Assembly: GCA_048265185.1 (NCBI GenBank)
Contig: JBLXBZ010000012.1
Location: 1-64,000 of the forward strand
Length of the DNA stretch: 64,000 bases
Reading direction: 5' to 3'
Source of the DNA: JBLXBZ01 sp048265185
Lineage (GTDB): Bacteria; Pseudomonadota; Alphaproteobacteria; Rhizobiales; Stappiaceae
Part shown: one piece after another, positions 34,679 through 44,240 of the stretch
How positions within the stretch are numbered: the stretch's first letter is position 1
Layout of the letters: the number at the start of each line of letters is the position of its first letter
Program-made: the position numbers and the translations under genes
Notes under the pieces: model-generated
Told to the model about the DNA's origin: nothing
Seen by the model: the letters and a program-made list of their open reading frames with translations, nothing else
Database searches by the model: none

Positions 34679-35599
34679 CTATGATCTAAACGAGGTTCGG
34701 GATAAAAAATCGATCAGCGCATCGGCGAAAATATCGTTTCGATCCCCCGCCACCATATGGCCAGCGCCTTCGACATCGATGAATTCAGCATGTGGCGCGA
34801 GGTTTAAAAACTCCTCTACATGCTTGCGATCAACCAGCTCCGAGCGCGCGCCGCGCACGAGCAAAACCGGAACGTCAAGCCGGCGCGCGGCGTCAAGCAA
34901 ACGCGCCTCTGCATTCTTCGAATCGGACAAAGCCGTCGCCGGCGCCACACGTTCATCGTCATAATTCAGATCAGGCGGCGCCTTGCGGCTCTCGATAAAC
35001 TGTGGATCCCAATGCCAGCGGTAACGGCCATCGGGGCGGCGGCGAAGATTCTTGCGCAATCCATCAAGGTTTTTAGGAGGCGGACGATCAGGCAAATAAA
35101 CGGCGACCGACGCGGCCGCCTCCTCAACAGAGGAAAAGCCCTCATGCATTTTCTCCGCCATGAAATTCACGACTTTCGACACGCCGCCCTGATCGACCCT
35201 CGGAGTGATGTCAACGAGAACTACCCCTCCAGCACATCCTGGACGCAACTCCCCCACGGCCAACATTGCGGCGATTCCTCCCAAAGAAGCGCCGATGACA
35301 ACGGGCGTCCGCCCCGTATTCCGCTTGATCTGAAGACAAAGAGCGACAACGTCTTCGCCAAAATCGGCGTAGTCATAATCACCACTTTTCACCCAGTCGC
35401 TATCGCCATGCCCACGCTGATCAGCGCATAGGGAGTAAAATCCAGCTTGCGCCAATTTGCGACTGGCTCCACGCCACGCATGACGTGTTTGCCCACCGCC
35501 ATGCAAAAAAAGAAGCGGTTGGTCATCTGGCGAACCATAACAGTCCATGACCAGCCGATCGCCCTGCGCCCCGCGCAAGACGACCATCTCCCCTTTCAT
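34679..35599 (-). CDS. Alpha/beta hydrolase
   Basis: 306 residues. Oxyanion region HGGGQTRHAW, nucleophile elbow GASLGG (S105), and a late GAGHMVAGD with the catalytic histidine. It resembles esterase and ring-cleavage product hydrolases, but the substrate cannot be named. Its ATG overlaps the stop of the other alpha/beta hydrolase by four bases (ATGA), so the two are translationally coupled. Confidence 0.82.
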   Translation of the reverse strand: MKGEMVVLRGAQGDRLVMDCYGSPDDQPLLFLHGGGQTRHAWRGASRKLAQAGFYSLCADQRGHGDSDWVKSGDYDYADFGEDVVALCLQIKRNTGRTPVVIGASLGGIAAMLAVGELRPGCAGGVVLVDITPRVDQGGVSKVVNFMAEKMHEGFSSVEEAAASVAVYLPDRPPPKNLDGLRKNLRRRPDGRYRWHWDPQFIESRKAPPDLNYDDERVAPATALSDSKNAEARLLDAARRLDVPVLLVRGARSELVDRKHVEEFLNLAPHAEFIDVEGAGHMVAGDRNDIFADALIDFLSRTSFRS

Positions 35600-36348
35600 C
35601 GCCGCGTCTCCAAAAACTCCAGAACGCCCTGTTTAAACACCTTATCGCCGACGGCGAGCATATGGTCCCGACCTGGAATGTCCAACACCTGCCCATTTGG
35701 CAATAAGTCCGCAAGGTCCTGCGCTGAACCGGCGATGTCGTCCGTGGTTCCAACGGCGACAAGAACAGGCGCAGTAATACGAGCTACCTCTTCCGCTGAA
35801 ATTTTCTGGCGCGAGGAGCGCATACAGGCGGCCAGCGCCAAGCGGTCCGACTTTGTTTGCTCGGCGAAAGCGCGGAACGAACGTCCCGTCCTGTCTTTCA
35901 CCTCAGAAAGTCGTTCAGCCTCCAAGGCCTGCGCAATAGGCTCCGGGCTTCCCACCCCGTCAATCATGCCATAGCCAAGCCCGCCGAAAATCGCGCTTCG
36001 AATTCTTTGCGGATGATTAAGCGCCAGAAACGCGGAAATACGCGCCCCCATGGAATAGCCCATGACGTCCGCCTGTTCTATTTGCAAATGATCCAGAAGC
36101 GCCCGCGCGTCTTCCGCCATGGTCGGAGCGCCATAGTCAGCCGGGTCATAACTGACGCCGCTTTCTCCATGGCCTCGATTGTCTATGGCGATCACTCGGC
36201 GCCCATTTTTCACCAAAAGATCAACCCAGCCAGGATAATTCCAGTTTACGTCCTTATTGGAGGCGAAACCGTGAATCAAAAGAATTGGGTCGCCTTCGCC
36301 GCGCTCCATATAGGCGATCCGCATACCGTTTGAGTCGAATACTGGCAT
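35596..36348 (-). CDS. Alpha/beta hydrolase
   Basis: 250 residues. HGFASNKDVNW, nucleophile elbow GYSMGA (S99) and GRDHMLAVGD with the catalytic histidine. It is the first gene of the two-hydrolase pair; the second starts inside its stop codon. The proteins are from the same superfamily but differ in length and motifs, so they are not a recent duplication. Substrate unknown. Confidence 0.82.
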   Translation of the reverse strand: MPVFDSNGMRIAYMERGEGDPILLIHGFASNKDVNWNYPGWVDLLVKNGRRVIAIDNRGHGESGVSYDPADYGAPTMAEDARALLDHLQIEQADVMGYSMGARISAFLALNHPQRIRSAIFGGLGYGMIDGVGSPEPIAQALEAERLSEVKDRTGRSFRAFAEQTKSDRLALAACMRSSRQKISAEEVARITAPVLVAVGTTDDIAGSAQDLADLLPNGQVLDIPGRDHMLAVGDKVFKQGVLEFLETRR

Positions 36349-36539
36349 TGTGTTCCTAACGCTGACGTAAAGATGATATGAATTTACGCCAGAATATCCT
36401 CTTGCGTCACCGCTGCAAAGTCAGGAAAAACAAAGTTCCGGCCACGATATTCAGAATGTGCCTCATGCCCCCTGTTCAATTGAGCTCAGGATGCGTATTC
36501 TCTGGCCAACCTACAATGAACCTAAAGCAGGATTTCAAA

Positions 36540-36785
36540 ATGGCGGTCTCAGTCGTCCCACATTTTCAAAATGATCGCGGCGTTGACGTGGTCGAAATTG
36601 GCGCGAAAGAATTCATGTGCATTGGCGCGACGCCGCCTTTCGATCACCCTCATGTATATTTGGACATGGGCGATGACGCCGAAATCGTCTGTCCTTATTG
36701 TTCGACTCTTTACAAATACAACTCCAGTTTGGAAGCAAACGCCGCGACTCCGGCCGAATGCGTTTGGCAACCGGAAGCCGCTTGA
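36540..36785 (+). CDS. zf-CHCC zinc-finger protein (NDUFS6-like)
   Basis: 81 residues. The zinc ligands form a C-x8-H-x14-C-x2-C pattern: MCIGATPPFDHPHVYLDMG then IVCPYCSTLY. Relatives are the mitochondrial complex I subunit NDUFS6 and its alphaproteobacterial counterparts. The ATG at 36540 gives the standard family length; an upstream in-frame start is unlikely. The FAD monooxygenase gene follows after 28 bases. Confidence 0.85.
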   Translation: MAVSVVPHFQNDRGVDVVEIGAKEFMCIGATPPFDHPHVYLDMGDDAEIVCPYCSTLYKYNSSLEANAATPAECVWQPEAA

Positions 36786-36813
36786 TAATCATCTGATTTC
36801 AAGGCGCTGAATA

Positions 36814-37995
36814 ATGACGGATGCAGGATTGGTCATCGCGGGAGCTGGCGTCGGCGGCCTTTGCGCGGCGCTTGCGCTTGCGAAAAAAGGCGTCGCCGCC
36901 ACCGTATTGGAGCGCGCGACGACCATTGAACCCATCGGCGCCGGACTGCAACTCTCGCCAAACGCCATGTATGTGCTCGCGCAGCTCGGTCTTGGCGACG
37001 CGCTGCGCGAAAAAGCGGTTCGCCCCGAATGCGTTCAGCTTATGTCAGCGCGAACGGGGAAAAAAATCGCCTCCGTTCCGCTGGGCGACTTTGCCGAGAG
37101 CCGATATGGCTCTCCCTATCTCTCGATACACCGCGCCGACCTGCAAAACATACTTCTGAAAGCTGTTGCGCGTCATCGCGACTTAATCGAAGTAAAGCTT
37201 GGCGTTGAAGTTCGCGACGCGGATCAAAACGCAGATGGCGTCGCCATTGGGCTCAGCACAGCCGCGGGAACCGAACGTATGCAAGCCAGCGGATTGATCG
37301 GCGCGGACGGCGTCTGGTCAAACGTTCGGCGCCTAGTGATGGGAATTCGCCAGGCCGCTTTTACGCATCGTACAGCTTATCGCGCGCTGATCCCCATCGA
37401 AAGCGTTCCCGTTGAATGGAGAAAATGCGTCGGACTCTGGCTTGGAAAAGACGCGCATGTGGTGCACTACCCGGTCAGCGGCGGACGGATGTTCAATCTT
37501 GTCGCCGTCATCAACGAAACCTGGGAAGAGGAGAGCTGGTCCTCGAAAACGGAGACGGCGAACCTTTTAACGCGCTATGATCAATGGCCTGACGCAATTC
37601 GTTCGATTCTGACTTTGCCCGAGAGTTATCTGAAGTGGGCGCTCTGCGCTTCAGAGCCCGGCGCGATCTGGGTTGACGGGCGCGTCGCGCTTTTAGGGGA
37701 CGCAGCCCACGCAATGTTGCCCTTCGCCGCTCAGGGCGCGGCGATGGCCATTGAAGACGCCGCCTTACTGGCCGACGCCTTTTCCGTCACGGACAATGTG
37801 GCCATCGCATTGAGCGGCTATGAAACCTCACGGCGCGAGCGCGTTGACAGGGTAATGAAGCTCGCCAACACAAATGACGGCGTTTATCACATGGGGTTCC
37901 CCGTCTCACTAGCCCGCGATATGGTATTGCGCCTTTCCCAGCCCAAGAATCTCCTAGCCCGTTTGGACTGGCTTTATGGCTGGAAGAGCATTTAA
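36814..37995 (+). CDS. FAD-dependent aromatic-ring monooxygenase family protein
   Basis: The 393-residue group A flavin monooxygenase has the dinucleotide motif GAGVGG (10-15), the DG-like segment GADGVWSNVR, and the FAD ribityl motif GDAAHAMLPFAAQG. It resembles salicylate hydroxylase and UbiH-like enzymes. Its size matches the salicylate hydroxylase branch better than ubiquinone enzymes. The substrate is not readable. Confidence 0.82.
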   Translation: MTDAGLVIAGAGVGGLCAALALAKKGVAATVLERATTIEPIGAGLQLSPNAMYVLAQLGLGDALREKAVRPECVQLMSARTGKKIASVPLGDFAESRYGSPYLSIHRADLQNILLKAVARHRDLIEVKLGVEVRDADQNADGVAIGLSTAAGTERMQASGLIGADGVWSNVRRLVMGIRQAAFTHRTAYRALIPIESVPVEWRKCVGLWLGKDAHVVHYPVSGGRMFNLVAVINETWEEESWSSKTETANLLTRYDQWPDAIRSILTLPESYLKWALCASEPGAIWVDGRVALLGDAAHAMLPFAAQGAAMAIEDAALLADAFSVTDNVAIALSGYETSRRERVDRVMKLANTNDGVYHMGFPVSLARDMVLRLSQPKNLLARLDWLYGWKSI

Positions 37996-38164
37996 AGCGG
38001 CTCCCACACCACAGCGCCATGCAAAACATGCCCAATTAACGCCACAGATCATCCCATTTAAACGCGGGGCTTGAGGAAAAGCCTTCCGTGAGATAAATGG
38101 CTCTCAATCTTATTCACTCTGGCGCAGCTTTGTCGGGGGCTGAAAGTCGAAAAGTTGAAGACAA

Positions 38165-38944
38165 ATGCCGCAAATGAATGACAAGAGCGCCGCTTACTCC
38201 ACCACCGCGCGCAACCCAGAGCAAGTGACGGCTGCATTTCTCGTCATTGGCGATGAAATTCTTTCGGGGCGCACAAAAGACAAGAACATCGGCTATCTCG
38301 CAGAATATCTCACCGCGCTTGGCATTGACCTTGAAGAGGTTCGCGTGGTTCCTGACGTCACCGAGCGGATCGTCTCGGCGGTGAACGCGCTGCGCGGCCA
38401 ATATGACTATGTCTTCACCTCCGGAGGCATTGGCCCAACCCACGACGACATCACCGCCGACGCCATCGCCAAAGCTTTCAACGTCTCCATTGACCATGAT
38501 CCAAGGGCTGTGGCGATTTTAAAAGATCACTATGAAGACGGCGGTTTGACGGAAGCCCGGCTGAGAATGGCGCGCATTCCCGCTGGCGCGGACCTGATTG
38601 AAAACAGCGTTTCCAAAGCTCCCGGCTTCCGGTTGGCGAATGTCCACGTCATGGCGGGCGTTCCCGCCGTCATGCAGGCGATGCTCGACGCTATCGCCCC
38701 CACCCTAAAAACAGGCGCGCCCATCCTGTCGCGCGCCATAGACGCCGACTTGGCTGAAAGCCGTATCGCCGCGGGTCTCAAAGCGGTGCAAGACGCCAAC
38801 CCCGGCGCAATGATCGGCTCCTATCCCCGCTCCATCGACGGCCTCTTCTCAACACAGGTCGTTGTTCGTTCACGCGATGAAGCAATCCTCGAAGCTGCGT
38901 CGCAAGCGGTGCTGGACGTCATCGCCCAACTCAAAAGCTCCTGA
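38165..38944 (+). CDS. Molybdopterin-binding (CinA N-terminal type) protein
   Basis: 259 residues covering the MoaB/MogA-like domain: LVIGDEILSGRTKDKNIGYL, then FTSGGIGPTHDDITADAIA. The C-terminal nicotinamide-nucleotide amidase domain of full CinA is absent, which is normal for this short alphaproteobacterial form. A role in NMN or ADP-ribose metabolism is only inferred. The next gene starts 15 bases after its stop. Confidence 0.82.
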   Translation: MPQMNDKSAAYSTTARNPEQVTAAFLVIGDEILSGRTKDKNIGYLAEYLTALGIDLEEVRVVPDVTERIVSAVNALRGQYDYVFTSGGIGPTHDDITADAIAKAFNVSIDHDPRAVAILKDHYEDGGLTEARLRMARIPAGADLIENSVSKAPGFRLANVHVMAGVPAVMQAMLDAIAPTLKTGAPILSRAIDADLAESRIAAGLKAVQDANPGAMIGSYPRSIDGLFSTQVVVRSRDEAILEAASQAVLDVIAQLKSS

Positions 38945-38959
38945 CCTGAAAGTTCACAG

Positions 38960-39469
38960 ATGGAAAACCAACAACAAAAAGCCTTTCCCGTTTCTTGGGA
39001 TCAATTTCACCGCGATTGCCGGGCCCTTGCGTGGCGCCTGTCCGGACAGGAAAAGAAATGGAACGCCATTGTCTGCATCACGCGCGGCGGTCTCGTGCCT
39101 GCGGCGATCGTGGCGCGTGAACTGGGAATTCGTTTGATCGAAACCGTTTGTATCGCTTCCTATCATGATTATGAAAATCAAGGTGAATTGCAGGTCATCA
39201 AACCAGTTGACCCGAAAATCATCGATCTAAACGATGGTCAGGGCAGCGACGTTCTCGTCATCGACGATCTGGTCGATACCGGCCGCACGGCGAAAGTTGT
39301 GCGGGACATGCTCCCGGAAGCGCATTTCGCGACCGTATACGCAAAACCAATGGGGCGCCCTCTTGTCAACACCTTCGTGACGGAAGTCTCCCAAGACACG
39401 TGGATCTATTTTCCCTGGGATATGGGTTGGCAGTTCCAACCTCCGATTTCACACTCCTCTAACGGATAA
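38960..39469 (+). CDS. gpt: Xanthine phosphoribosyltransferase
   Basis: The 169-residue type I phosphoribosyltransferase has the PRPP-binding loop VLVIDDLVDTGRT (98-110) and ITRGGLVPAAI near the N terminus. It salvages xanthine or guanine to the nucleotide. Length and motifs match the Gpt branch. It is cytoplasmic or weakly membrane-attached, and co-directional with the CinA-like gene. Confidence 0.88.
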   Translation: MENQQQKAFPVSWDQFHRDCRALAWRLSGQEKKWNAIVCITRGGLVPAAIVARELGIRLIETVCIASYHDYENQGELQVIKPVDPKIIDLNDGQGSDVLVIDDLVDTGRTAKVVRDMLPEAHFATVYAKPMGRPLVNTFVTEVSQDTWIYFPWDMGWQFQPPISHSSNG

Positions 39470-39580
39470 TGTCGTTAGCTCCCCACAGCAAAGGGTAAAG
39501 CGCAGTTCTGAACGACAGCAGTCACGCAATCGTGATTTCTTGTCAATATTTTGACGATAATTGACAGCTATACCGGCGCG

Positions 39581-39958
39581 ATGATGCAAACGAAACACAA
39601 TGGAAAGCTCGCCAGAATTTTGGCTCTACTTGCTTTTACGCTGCTGCAAGGACTATCGGGCTTGACCAACGTCAGCGCGAAAGGAGTGCTCATAGAGCGA
39701 GCGCCAACTGAACAATTATCGGCAAAGATCGCGCCGAAAGGTTACGCCTACGCCAACAATGGCTGGTCAGGAAAGCGTTGCGCTAACGCGAGCGTATGCC
39801 AGATCGGCGCAGCGTCCCTCACCACTTATGATTTGACGCCGCCAATGACCCAAGCGTTTCCTCCGCCGACAAAAAAGTCGCCACAGCCAGCGCATATTAT
39901 TTCGGTTCAGCCGCCGCCACCTAAACGCCTGATCAACTCAATTTATCGAATAGACTAA
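39581..39958 (+). CDS. Small secreted Pro-rich protein of unknown function
   Basis: 125 residues from the double ATG at 39581/39584. An N-terminal signal peptide (RILALLAFTLLQGLSGL, cut near VSA) is followed by a short domain with two cysteines (GKRCANASVCQIG) and a Pro-rich tail (PPMTQAFPPPTKKSP). The two cysteines could form a disulfide in the periplasm. I do not recognise it. It lies upstream of the L,D-transpeptidase and in the same direction. Confidence 0.5.
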   Translation: MMQTKHNGKLARILALLAFTLLQGLSGLTNVSAKGVLIERAPTEQLSAKIAPKGYAYANNGWSGKRCANASVCQIGAASLTTYDLTPPMTQAFPPPTKKSPQPAHIISVQPPPPKRLINSIYRID

Positions 39959-40018
39959 CGAAAAATCGACAAATCACCTTCACGGTTCCCAAGACACCTC
40001 AAATATGGCGGGTGCTAT

Positions 40019-40690
40019 ATGACCCTCGACAGACGTAAATTTCTAGCAGTAGCAGGCAGCGCGCTTCTCGCAGGCTGCTCCACCCGCGAACAACAGCAGG
40101 TGAGCGTCGTGCTCGATCCCGCGCAAGATCCCTATTATCTGAAAATGTATAGCGCAATGCCAAATGAACGGTTTCCAATTCCGGCCGTAAATTTGAAAAA
40201 AGTGGATCCGCGCTACTACAGACAAGTGGTTCATTACCCCACTCAGGAACGGCCCGGAACGTTGATCGTCGACACGGCGAACCGTTTTCTTTATCTCACC
40301 ATGGAAAACAATCAGGCGATGCGCTATGGCGTGGGCATCGGCCGCGCGGGATTTTCCTGGGGCGGGCGCGCGAAAATCGCCTATAAGCGTGAGTGGCCAA
40401 CCTGGACGCCGCCAGCTGAGATGATTGAGCGTCAGCCCGAGCTGGAAAAATACCGTAACGGCATGCAGCCGGGGATCGATAACCCTCTCGGCGCACGCGC
40501 GCTTTATATTTTCGAAAACGGCAGAGACACGCTCTACCGCGTACATGGCACCGCCGAGTATTGGACAATAGGCACCGCCGTTTCCTCCGGTTGCGTGAGA
40601 CTGATGAATCAAGACATCATCGATCTCTACAACCGCGTACCAAACGGCTCGCCAATCATTGTCTATCAAGACGGCGCCCCGGCGGCTTAA
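40019..40690 (+). CDS. L,D-transpeptidase (YkuD domain), putative lipoprotein
   Basis: The 223-residue enzyme links peptidoglycan stems or attaches proteins to them. The N terminus has twin arginines and a lipobox, ALLAGC with C20. The YkuD domain holds H176 (YRVHGTAEYW) and SSGCVRL with nucleophile C192 and R194. Anchoring in a membrane facing the periplasm is likely. It is convergent with sfsA, 12 bases apart. Confidence 0.9.
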   Translation: MTLDRRKFLAVAGSALLAGCSTREQQQVSVVLDPAQDPYYLKMYSAMPNERFPIPAVNLKKVDPRYYRQVVHYPTQERPGTLIVDTANRFLYLTMENNQAMRYGVGIGRAGFSWGGRAKIAYKREWPTWTPPAEMIERQPELEKYRNGMQPGIDNPLGARALYIFENGRDTLYRVHGTAEYWTIGTAVSSGCVRLMNQDIIDLYNRVPNGSPIIVYQDGAPAA

Positions 40691-40702
40691 ATAGAGGCGT
40701 GG

Positions 40703-41407
40703 TCACATTTCGACCGGCAACAAACGAGCGGCGCGAATTTCGCGCCGTGTCACGTCACAGCCAAGGCAATAGGCCTCGACGCCGCATTCACGCGCCTGCT
40801 TGAAGGCTTTGGCGTAAGCCGGATCCAAATCCCCGGCCAATGTGAAGCGATTGCAATCTGGTCTTTGCACCAGATATATCATCACCGCCCGCGCTCCCTG
40901 CAACGCCATCGACGCGAGCTCCTGCAAATGTTTCGCTCCGCGCGTGGTGACGCTATCGGGAAACTCCGCAAGCCCCAGCGTGCGCATCAGATGGACATTT
41001 TTAACCTCGACATATGTAGAGCCGCCGTCTGGAGCGATAAGAAGAAAATCAACGCGCGACTTCTCACCGTATTTAACTTCTCGCCGAATTTCTTCAAAGG
41101 GCTCAAGCATAGGCAGAAGCCCCTCACGCAAGGACTCTTCAACGATTCTATTGGGAAGAAGCGTGTTCATCCCCACAAGAACGCCGTTAACCTCCATCAA
41201 TTCCCAAGAGTATTTAAGCTTACGCTTGGGATTATCAGACACGGAAAGCCAGACCCGCGCGCCACGCTCCTGCAGTCCCAGCATAGCGCCGGGGTTAGCG
41301 CAGTGAGCCGTTACTTGCTCGCCAGTTTCATCAATTATCACATCGGCGAGAAACCGCTTATAGCGTTTCACCAGCCGCGCCGAAATCAAGTTTTGAGAAA
41401 ATCGCAC
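40703..41407 (-). CDS. sfsA: SfsA family DNA/RNA nuclease
   Basis: The 234-residue protein has an N-terminal OB-like part (RFLADVIIDETGEQVTAHC) and a C-terminal nuclease-like part with VDFLLIAPDGGSTYVEVKNV, matching a PD-(D/E)xK-type site. The family was first seen as a sugar-fermentation stimulator and later as a nucleic-acid-binding nuclease. In many alphaproteobacteria sfsA sits beside map and radC; here trkH and the AT-rich orphan segment lie in between. Confidence 0.9.
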   Translation of the reverse strand: MRFSQNLISARLVKRYKRFLADVIIDETGEQVTAHCANPGAMLGLQERGARVWLSVSDNPKRKLKYSWELMEVNGVLVGMNTLLPNRIVEESLREGLLPMLEPFEEIRREVKYGEKSRVDFLLIAPDGGSTYVEVKNVHLMRTLGLAEFPDSVTTRGAKHLQELASMALQGARAVMIYLVQRPDCNRFTLAGDLDPAYAKAFKQARECGVEAYCLGCDVTRREIRAARLLPVEM

Positions 41408-41454
41408 ACGGCCCCCGCCTGTTATCGTCTAGCCGCACGAAAGCATAAACGCGC

Positions 41455-42909
41455 TTAATTCGTCCAGAATTCCTTATCGAGCAAAACCAAAACGGTGAAA
41501 AGCTCCAGACGACCGAGCAGCATGGCGAACGCCAGCACCAGTTTCGCGCCGTCGGGTAGACTCTCAAAATTACCTGCGGGACCAATTATCGGCCCAAGGC
41601 CGGGCCCCACATTACCGACGGCGGTCGCCGCGCCTGTTATCGCGGTCAGCGGATCAATTCCCATAAAGGTCAAGACCACGGTGATAACGCCGACGGAACC
41701 CATGTAAGCAACCAGAAAAGCCAGAACCGAAAAAGTTATGCGCGGGTCGAGCTGCGTGTCGGCGTAGCGAAACGAAAGAACTCGATGCGGACGGATCATC
41801 TGGCGCATATGGTTTCGCAAAGTGCCAAAAAACACGATGAAACGAAACATCTTGATGCCCCCCGACGTAGAGCCGGTGCAGCCTCCCGCGAAGGTGAGCG
41901 CCAGCGCTATGCCCACCATTGGAGCGCCCCAGGTGGTGTAATCGCCAAGCGCATAGCCCGTCGTGGTCACGAGCGAGGTAAAGTTAAACACCGTCAGCAA
42001 CAACGCATCGTGAAAGTCTATTCCAGTGGACAGCCGCAAATAAATCGCCGCGCCAAAAGCCGACACGGCGATCAAGCCGATCAACGCCCGAACCTGGGGG
42101 TCATACCAGAGGGCCAGAGGCTTGCCACGTATGGACTGAATCATCAACGTGAAGGGCACAGAACCTGCTAGCATGAATATGACGGCGAACCAGGCGGTCA
42201 TCGGATTGGTGAAATAACCAAAAGATGCGTCATGCGTTGAATAACCGCCGGTGGACAAGGTGGTCATGGCGTGAATCATGGCGTCAAACGCGCTCATGCC
42301 CGTCATCCAATAGACCAAGGCGCAGAGGGCCGTAAGACTTGCGTAGAACAAGGCGATCAAGCGCACCAAATCCGCAGAGCGCGCCACGACTTTTTCGCTG
42401 CGATCTGAACTTTCCATGCGGAATAATTGCATGCCGCCGATCTGCAAATAAGGCAGCAAGACAATAGCCATCACGATGATGCCCACGCCCCCGGTCCATT
42501 GCTGCACCGCTCGCCAGAGCAACAGCCCCGGCGGCAGGGAATCAAGCCCCGATAAAACCGTCGATCCCGTCGTGGTGTAGCCTGACACGGACTCAAAAAC
42601 CGCGTCAGCGAAAGGAACCCCGAAGCCGAGAAAAGGAAGCGCGCCAAAGGCCGGCAAAGTCACCCAAGCCAAGCCTGTCAACAAAAAGGCCTGACGAATA
42701 TTCAGCCCAGGCCCCAACTCCCCCGAGCACGAAACCGCGAATAACAACCCCACCAACCCAGTGAAAAGCGCAGCTCCAGCAAAAGCCTGCCAATCCGTAT
42801 TGTTATGAGCGATGTCGACAATCGCAGGCAACAGCATCCCAGTGGCTAGGCCAAAATAAAGTAAACCGAGGATATGAAAAACCGGACGAAGAGACGGCAA
42901 AGGGCGCAA
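41455..42909 (-). CDS. trkH: TrkH-type potassium uptake protein
   Basis: This 484-residue polytopic membrane protein of the Trk/Ktr family shows the first pore filter GYTTTGSTVLSGLD, STGGYSTHDASFGYF, TTGYALGDY and GGCTGSTSGGIKMFRF. It imports K+ across the inner membrane with a TrkA partner, not encoded here. The only suitable early start is a TTG at 42909; an upstream stop closes the frame before any ATG or GTG. K+ uptake fits an osmotically stressed lifestyle, as does ectoine use. Confidence 0.92.
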   Translation of the reverse strand: MRPLPSLRPVFHILGLLYFGLATGMLLPAIVDIAHNNTDWQAFAGAALFTGLVGLLFAVSCSGELGPGLNIRQAFLLTGLAWVTLPAFGALPFLGFGVPFADAVFESVSGYTTTGSTVLSGLDSLPPGLLLWRAVQQWTGGVGIIVMAIVLLPYLQIGGMQLFRMESSDRSEKVVARSADLVRLIALFYASLTALCALVYWMTGMSAFDAMIHAMTTLSTGGYSTHDASFGYFTNPMTAWFAVIFMLAGSVPFTLMIQSIRGKPLALWYDPQVRALIGLIAVSAFGAAIYLRLSTGIDFHDALLLTVFNFTSLVTTTGYALGDYTTWGAPMVGIALALTFAGGCTGSTSGGIKMFRFIVFFGTLRNHMRQMIRPHRVLSFRYADTQLDPRITFSVLAFLVAYMGSVGVITVVLTFMGIDPLTAITGAATAVGNVGPGLGPIIGPAGNFESLPDGAKLVLAFAMLLGRLELFTVLVLLDKEFWTN

Positions 42910-43262
42910 CCCCGTTTTAAGATAAGGAACCGGCGTTCAAATCCGTAGAGTCGAAACAACCGAAAAAACCATCCCCCGAATGAAGAAAACTCCAAACAAG
43001 GGCGCTGATTCGCCAATCTATTCGGCAACTGCGCCAGAGGCAATCTCTAGCGTCATATCTTCTTTATAGCTGCACGCAGAAAAGCGTCCACTTAATCAGC
43101 GTCGCTTCTACGCCACCATTTTGCGATTTACGACACAAATCAACCGCGAGCACTTATTGCAATTTCAAGCTGCAAATCATCCAAAGTGAAAGCGATTCTA
43201 TTTAAGAGAAAAGAGCTTTCCTCTTTCAAGGTAATGAGTAATCTAAAATAGCGTTTCTTTTT
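42910..43262. other. Intergenic region between trkH and the orphan gene
   Basis: 353 bp. The first half looks like normal local DNA and should hold the trkH promoter. From about 43140 it becomes AT-rich. AAAGAG (43210-43215) and CTCTTT (43221-43226) form a short hairpin that, read leftward, is followed by TCTCTT; it may end the orphan gene transcript. No other gene seen. Confidence 0.45.
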
Positions 43263-44027
43263 TTAAAAATGAATCACTTCATACTCTGAAGATGAAATCG
43301 CCTCGTCATTAACGCCAAGACGCTCCCCCTTCTCTTTCTGGCATTTTCCATACTCAGTAAAAAGATCCGTTATGGTCCAAAACCTCTCCGGCCACGGCAC
43401 GCAAGCACCGTTTCCCACCCCCGGACGAACCCACCATACCGGCTCCTTACCTCGTTGATCAGAAGCAACGCCCCCATCTGCGGCCCAAACTTTCTCTTCA
43501 GTATTTTTAAATCGCCGCCTATGCCATGAGCTGTAAGAAGGAATTTGAGTACGTCGCAACTGCTCTTCGCTAAAAACCTCAGGCAGATCGCATGGCCGCA
43601 ACCCCCGCCCCCGATTTCTATATGTCTTGTTTCCTTCAGAAAGCTCATAAGCTTCCGGAAATACACTACCTCCACTCAATAATGCGTGTTTAATACGCTT
43701 ACACTTAATTGGAGTAATCTCTTTATAAGTTTCATCAGACCAGTTATATTCAGACGAAATTTTACATGATACGATTTCAGGAATAAAATTACTATTTATT
43801 TTAGAATTCCATTTGGGTGACTTAATCTTATATTCTAAAGAACCCATTCTTACAAAAATAAATTCCTGACTATTTTTATTATTATTTTTTTTGAAAAATC
43901 TTTTTACTTTAGAACATGCATCTCTAAACTTTGCACCACAACCACACCGATGGGGGGAGCTAGAAATATCAAAGGTTGGATCAACTCGTGGCGGCGTATT
44001 AATTCCACTTGAAGAATAATTGATCAA
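43263..44027 (-). CDS. Orphan AT-rich gene next to tRNA-Leu, function unknown
   Basis: 254 residues that I cannot place in a family. The N-terminal part has CGCGAKFRDAC followed by a Lys/Asn-rich stretch (KRFFKKNNNKNS). The C-terminal half is richer in Trp, Arg and Gly (WWVRPGVGNGAC, SWHRRRFKN). There is no signal peptide or clear membrane segment. The 5' half of the gene and its upstream region are much richer in A+T than neighbours, which suggests recent acquisition. It lies just past the 3' end of tRNA-Leu, a frequent integration point, but no integrase or att repeat is seen. Low-GC toxins or secreted effectors often look like this; that is only a guess. Confidence 0.5.
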   Translation of the reverse strand: MINYSSSGINTPPRVDPTFDISSSPHRCGCGAKFRDACSKVKRFFKKNNNKNSQEFIFVRMGSLEYKIKSPKWNSKINSNFIPEIVSCKISSEYNWSDETYKEITPIKCKRIKHALLSGGSVFPEAYELSEGNKTYRNRGRGLRPCDLPEVFSEEQLRRTQIPSYSSWHRRRFKNTEEKVWAADGGVASDQRGKEPVWWVRPGVGNGACVPWPERFWTITDLFTEYGKCQKEKGERLGVNDEAISSSEYEVIHF

Positions 44028-44240
44028 AGCATCCCCCCATCATTTATTGGTGGAATCACTTATCAAATAAAAACAATATTCAAAAAGAACAAATATTTAT
44101 TATTAATATAATTAATAAATACATATTTGAAAAAATAAAACAAACTGAGAATAAATAAGATCTATAATTTTTATGATAAATTCTAAAGCGCCCTATGGCG
44201 CCATCAATTAATATGAAAGTGACTTTCAGGAGAGAGACTT
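44028..44240. other. Very AT-rich spacer upstream of the orphan gene
   Basis: 213 bp made almost wholly of A and T, with overlapping TTAATA/AATTAATAA words around 44095-44130. It starts abruptly at the tRNA-Leu 3' side. It would contain the orphan gene promoter. No coding frame. Confidence 0.5.

Noticed and set aside
39459..39478. CTAACG/CGTTAG hairpin at the end of the xanthine phosphoribosyltransferase gene
   Set aside because: Contains the stop codon and is followed by CTCCCCAC, so no intrinsic terminator character.
42910..44240. Second copy of the tRNA-Leu 3' end as an integration (att) repeat
   Set aside because: I looked for the terminal tRNA sequence in this interval and saw no copy; no integrase gene either, so an island boundary is not claimed.
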